Source of the DNA: Chara braunii
Taxonomy: Eukaryota > Streptophyta > Charophyceae > Charales > Characeae
Reading direction: 5' to 3'
Assembly: GCA_003427395.1 (NCBI GenBank)
Contig: BFEA01000088.1
Span: forward strand, 1,080,013-1,100,694
DNA: 20,682 nt
Shown here: positions 18,017 through 20,682 of the stretch, piece by piece
Layout of the letters: each line of letters starts with the position of its first letter
Position numbering within the stretch: position 1 is the first letter of the stretch
Position numbers and translations under genes: made by a program
Notes under the pieces: generated by a model
What the model was told of the DNA's origin: nothing
Seen by the model: the letters and a program-made list of their open reading frames with translations, nothing else
Databases searched by the model: none

Positions 18017-19079
18017 GAGCTTGCTGGCTATAGGTGGCTTTTTGTCACGAAGCCTCAATCTCAGATTGTACAAGGGTGTGGGTCTCAGCACCAGAGAAGA
18101 TCAGTTAAAACAGATTGAGAGAAACTGACCAGAGGGATAAGTGAGGACTCTTGAGAGGTGCTAACCGTGCTCGTTTACATGTACTTTCTGAAATTATTAT
18201 GAGTTCTCATTCTTCCCTCACTCAATTGCTCCTGCCTTTGCTCGAGTCAGTCAGTTTTATTTTCTGCATTTTTCTTGCTTGATGATTGCCTTCGTGAATG
18301 CTTTGTCACAGTTCTCAAAATCAGATTGACATAATTGATGCATGCATAGCTCCCCATAATTTTATGATCATTATTTGCATAATTCTCTACTGTTCCGAAT
18401 CAAAATAGAAGATTCCTAAGACCGGGGACCGGCGAAGATCGTAATTGAAGGGTCTCGCTCTAAGCAGAACGCACACAACAGGAAGGGATTTGCATTATTT
18501 TATTTATTTTATTTATTGCAATCACATACAAAATCCTGCGTGACAGCCTGTTGGCTTTCCGGTCGCCTGAAGCGGCCCGACTGGAAAAAAGTGCGACACC
18601 GGGCCCAAACAAGAAGGGCCCCTTGGAGCCGAATCTGTTGACGCAGTGTCGCTCTCTGTTCTGTTTGGGATACGATATTCTTCTTTTTTATTAGAGCCCT
18701 CGCTGTCGAGGGGATCTCGGCTGAGATGCTTTGTCAGACTGATGACACACAATCCAATGCTTGACCTGCACCTTATACACCACTCAATTCTCCATTGCTG
18801 TATGATGTTACTTGTAGTCTGATTTGTTGTACTTTGACAGTGCGAGTTGAATTAGGCTCAAGGGGAATTCTTGGTCTAACCGGAGTCGAACGTGGAATCA
18901 GAACTCTCTTGTGAATGTATTGAATTCTTTGATTAGTTTTTGGCTGCTCGCTAGTCCGAATATTTGCCGCTCCGGCTAGAAGTTCTATCTTCTTCTCTGT
19001 ACTTTCGGTTTGTTTTTTTTCTCTAGTCTACTACATACCCGTTGAGACGTGCGGACAAGAGAGAAGGGCGAGAGAAGCC
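18017..19079. other. No gene recognised; possible leader of the gag element
   Basis: No coding frame stands out; 18522-18752 on the minus strand has no recognisable motif. TGGAATCAGAAC at 18893-18904 matches the initiator-tRNA-Met primer-binding site at 10 of 12 bases and lies 175 bp before the gag ATG. It lacks a CA immediately before it, so any LTR boundary here is speculative. The region before the ATG is pyrimidine-rich. Confidence 0.3.
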
Positions 19080-20150
19080 ATGACAACCGAAGGAGCTAAT
19101 AGTTCCAATATGGAACCAGCCAAACTGTCTGATATATTAAAGGTCCGCATGGATGCAGGGGTTGAGGCTGATAAACCGTTGTATGAGGTCCTCTATCAGA
19201 AAGAGTTGGCCGAAGAGGAAAAGGCGGAAGAGGCGAAGCGGAAAACAACCATTGAGGAACTTGGGGCTATTATCAAAACAGTTCCGAATGTGTCTCATGC
19301 AGACTTTAAAAGAGATTTGGTTGTGTATGTACGGGTGCTTGTGAATTACCATTTGCTTAGTGAACTCCCGAGTGTGAAATCTCAATTACTCGAGGAGACG
19401 AGTTAGATGCGTACTCAAATGGCTGAGATGACCGGAGAGCATCGCGGCTAGTTATAGCAAATGACCAACCTGCATTAGGCCCAAACCGCTAGTTCTTTTT
19501 CTCGTTATACCTTTGCACCCCTTCATTCCTCTCCTTCTTCTTAGTCTTTTTCGTCGAGTTTGGTAATTCAATTAGGACCTCGCACATGTGCAGTCTCCAC
19601 TGCCGCTACAAGCGGCAGCGCAAGAAGGTTTGCAACTGCCGCAGCCTTGGGATCGGATCCAGCAGCAATAGCTGGACCCAGCTATGGTAGTCCATACATG
19701 GACAGGAAGGCGGTGATGATACTGTCTAGATTTGACGGCAAGCAGGACATTGAGTCATGGATCAACTCCATGAGAGCGTACTTTGAGGTACAGGGCACTC
19801 AAAGAGTGAACCTGTCCTTGATCCTGGGGACAAACGTCGAGTCTGTCGTAAGGGGCTTCCTTGAAGTCCAAGCCATGCAAGTTGGGTACTCCAAGCTTAG
19901 CCTATCCGAGTGGCTTAAAGTCACTCCGGTCATCACTCACGAGGACATACTAGTGGCGCAATATAAGGACCCGCATGTTGTTGCGAGAGTAAGGATACAA
20001 TTGGATGAGCTTAAGCGCAGCAAGTGGCAGGGCACCGTGCACAAACTGCAATTGCATGTCAGCAAGTTTTTTGCAACGCCAGGATTGGAGCTGACTGCAC
20101 ATGCTTGGATGTAGTCAAAGGGACGGTTCCAGTGTATTCCGACGTACTAA
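19080..20150 (+). pseudogene. Decayed Ty3/Gypsy-type gag
   Basis: The frame opens at ATG 19080 and runs to about 20090, interrupted by TAG at 19404, 19449, 19455, 19476 and 19542. There are no TAA, TGA or indels in between. The N-terminus has a charged helix (KELAEEEKAEEAKRK). A Ser-rich linker at 19480-19560 leads to the gag core: SRFDGKQDIESWINSMRAYF, then RVNLSLILG, LSEWLKV and VARVRIQLDELKRSKW. The FDG...W...M..YF pattern is typical of retrotransposon gag. Near 20095 the frame shifts by one base: LDVVKGTVP continues in another frame, while the original stops at TAG 20112. The sequence is then lost in unrelated repeats after about 20150. No protease or polymerase follows. An intron at the pyrimidine-rich 19402-19544 was considered but would break the frame. 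Confidence 0.7.
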
Positions 20151-20166
20151 TGCTGCCCGTCCGTAC

Positions 20167-20215
20167 GTCCGTACGTACGACCCCCCCGGCGCCTGTACGG
20201 CCCGTACGTACGGAC
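20167..20215. repeat. CGTAC-rich 13-bp inverted repeat
   Basis: GTCCGTACGTACG (20167-20179) is the exact reverse complement of CGTACGTACGGAC (20203-20215). Further CCGTAC words flank both sides. It begins where gag similarity ends. Confidence 0.85.
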
Positions 20216-20231
20216 TTCGGTCCGTCCGTAC

Positions 20232-20313
20232 ACGGCCTTCCGGAGGGGTGCTGAGAGGGTGGATGGGGGTATACGGCCTTCCGGAGGGGTGCTGAGGGGG
20301 TGGATGGGCTGGG
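20232..20313. repeat. 41-bp tandem repeat, two copies
   Basis: ACGGCCTTCCGGAGGGGTGC starts at 20232 and 20273, followed in both by TGAGNGGGTGGATGGG. Copies diverge after the second GGATGGG into a G-run. Confidence 0.85.
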
Positions 20314-20406
20314 GGGGGGGGTCGGGTGTCAGGGGGTACCTCCCCATTAAAAAAAACAGTAAAAAAAAATATTTTTTTTTTTCTTGTCATGGGTGAAAAA
20401 AAAAAA

Positions 20407-20461
20407 TGATTGATTGATTAATTCGTTAATTGATTGATTGATTGATTGTTTGATTGATTGG

Positions 20462-20535
<74 letters not shown>

Positions 20536-20595
20536 AACATGTGCACATTGGTTGATTGATTGATTGATTGATTGACTGATTGATTGATTGATTGG
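20407..20595. repeat. GATT tetranucleotide microsatellite
   Basis: (GATT)n with a few substitutions, interrupted at about 20534-20550 by a non-repeat piece containing CATGTGCACATTGG. The minus-strand INQS-repeat frames are translations of this array, not a gene. Confidence 0.95.
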
Positions 20596-20624
20596 CAGTG
20601 GGGGGGTCGCCTCCCCCCCGCGAA

Positions 20625-20682
20625 CACACACACACACACACACACACACACCCACACCCACACCCACACCCACACCCACACC
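20625..20682. repeat. CA and CCCACA microsatellites
   Basis: A (CA)n run at about 20625-20651 changes to hexameter-like CCCACA repeats up to the window edge, where the array is cut off. Confidence 0.95.

Noticed and set aside
19402-19544. Intron in gag (GTTAGA to a pyrimidine-rich CTTCTTCTTAG)
   Set aside because: Removing 143 bp puts the downstream gag core out of frame, whereas reading straight through keeps it in frame.
20347-20681. INQS-repeat and GVGV-repeat proteins on the minus strand
   Set aside because: They translate GATT and CCCACA/CA microsatellites; no non-repeat coding sequence is attached.

Overview
The window looks like gene-poor, repeat-dominated eukaryotic nuclear DNA. The signs are decayed retroelement frames, an LTR followed by a primer-binding site matching the plant initiator-tRNA-Met type, long microsatellites, minisatellites, foldback repeats and a few small unrecognised open frames with no operon-like packing. 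The Ty3/Gypsy-type gag at the right end reminds me of proteins predicted in charophyte algae such as Chara. That is a memory-based impression only; a plant-lineage genome is the safer statement.

Layout. 1-5400 (minus strand): one very long decayed reading frame (5167 down to 48) resembling the first ORF of a plant LINE. It has a DUF4283-like region, a degenerate zinc knuckle, and proline/glutamine-rich low-complexity segments with in-frame tandem repeats. It is cut by 13 nonsense codons and one frameshift in a C/G run, but is otherwise in one frame. A reverse-transcriptase ORF, if it exists, would lie beyond position 1. 5400-7200: pyrimidine-rich degenerate direct repeats around a CT microsatellite. 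7230-9100: a probable LTR, its primer-binding site, and a leader with three inverted repeats. 9454-9874: a long-armed foldback (MITE-like) element. 9900-11160: retroposon-like debris with a 46-base poly(T) and a tRNA-like relic. 11386-12110: TATA box and an unrecognised frame with one internal stop.

12111-18500: mostly unassigned and rich in CAG/CTCAG words. It holds a 12-bp minisatellite, a 49-bp duplication, two related 84-codon ORFs (15592-15846 and 16990-17244) and a 204-codon frame (17402-18016) that looks like a terminal exon. 19080-20150: decayed Ty3/Gypsy gag with five in-frame stops, all TAG, then replaced by CGTAC palindromes, a 41-bp repeat, and GATT and CA microsatellites to the window end.

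The most distinctive points are: (i) reading frames decayed almost entirely by nonsense substitutions rather than indels, with TAG common, as expected if methylated cytosines in TEs deaminate; (ii) the two-member family of 84-residue proteins next to an unrecognised exon; (iii) the foldback element; (iv) the structured LTR-element leader. I see no rRNA, intact tRNA, CRISPR array or recognisable housekeeping gene.
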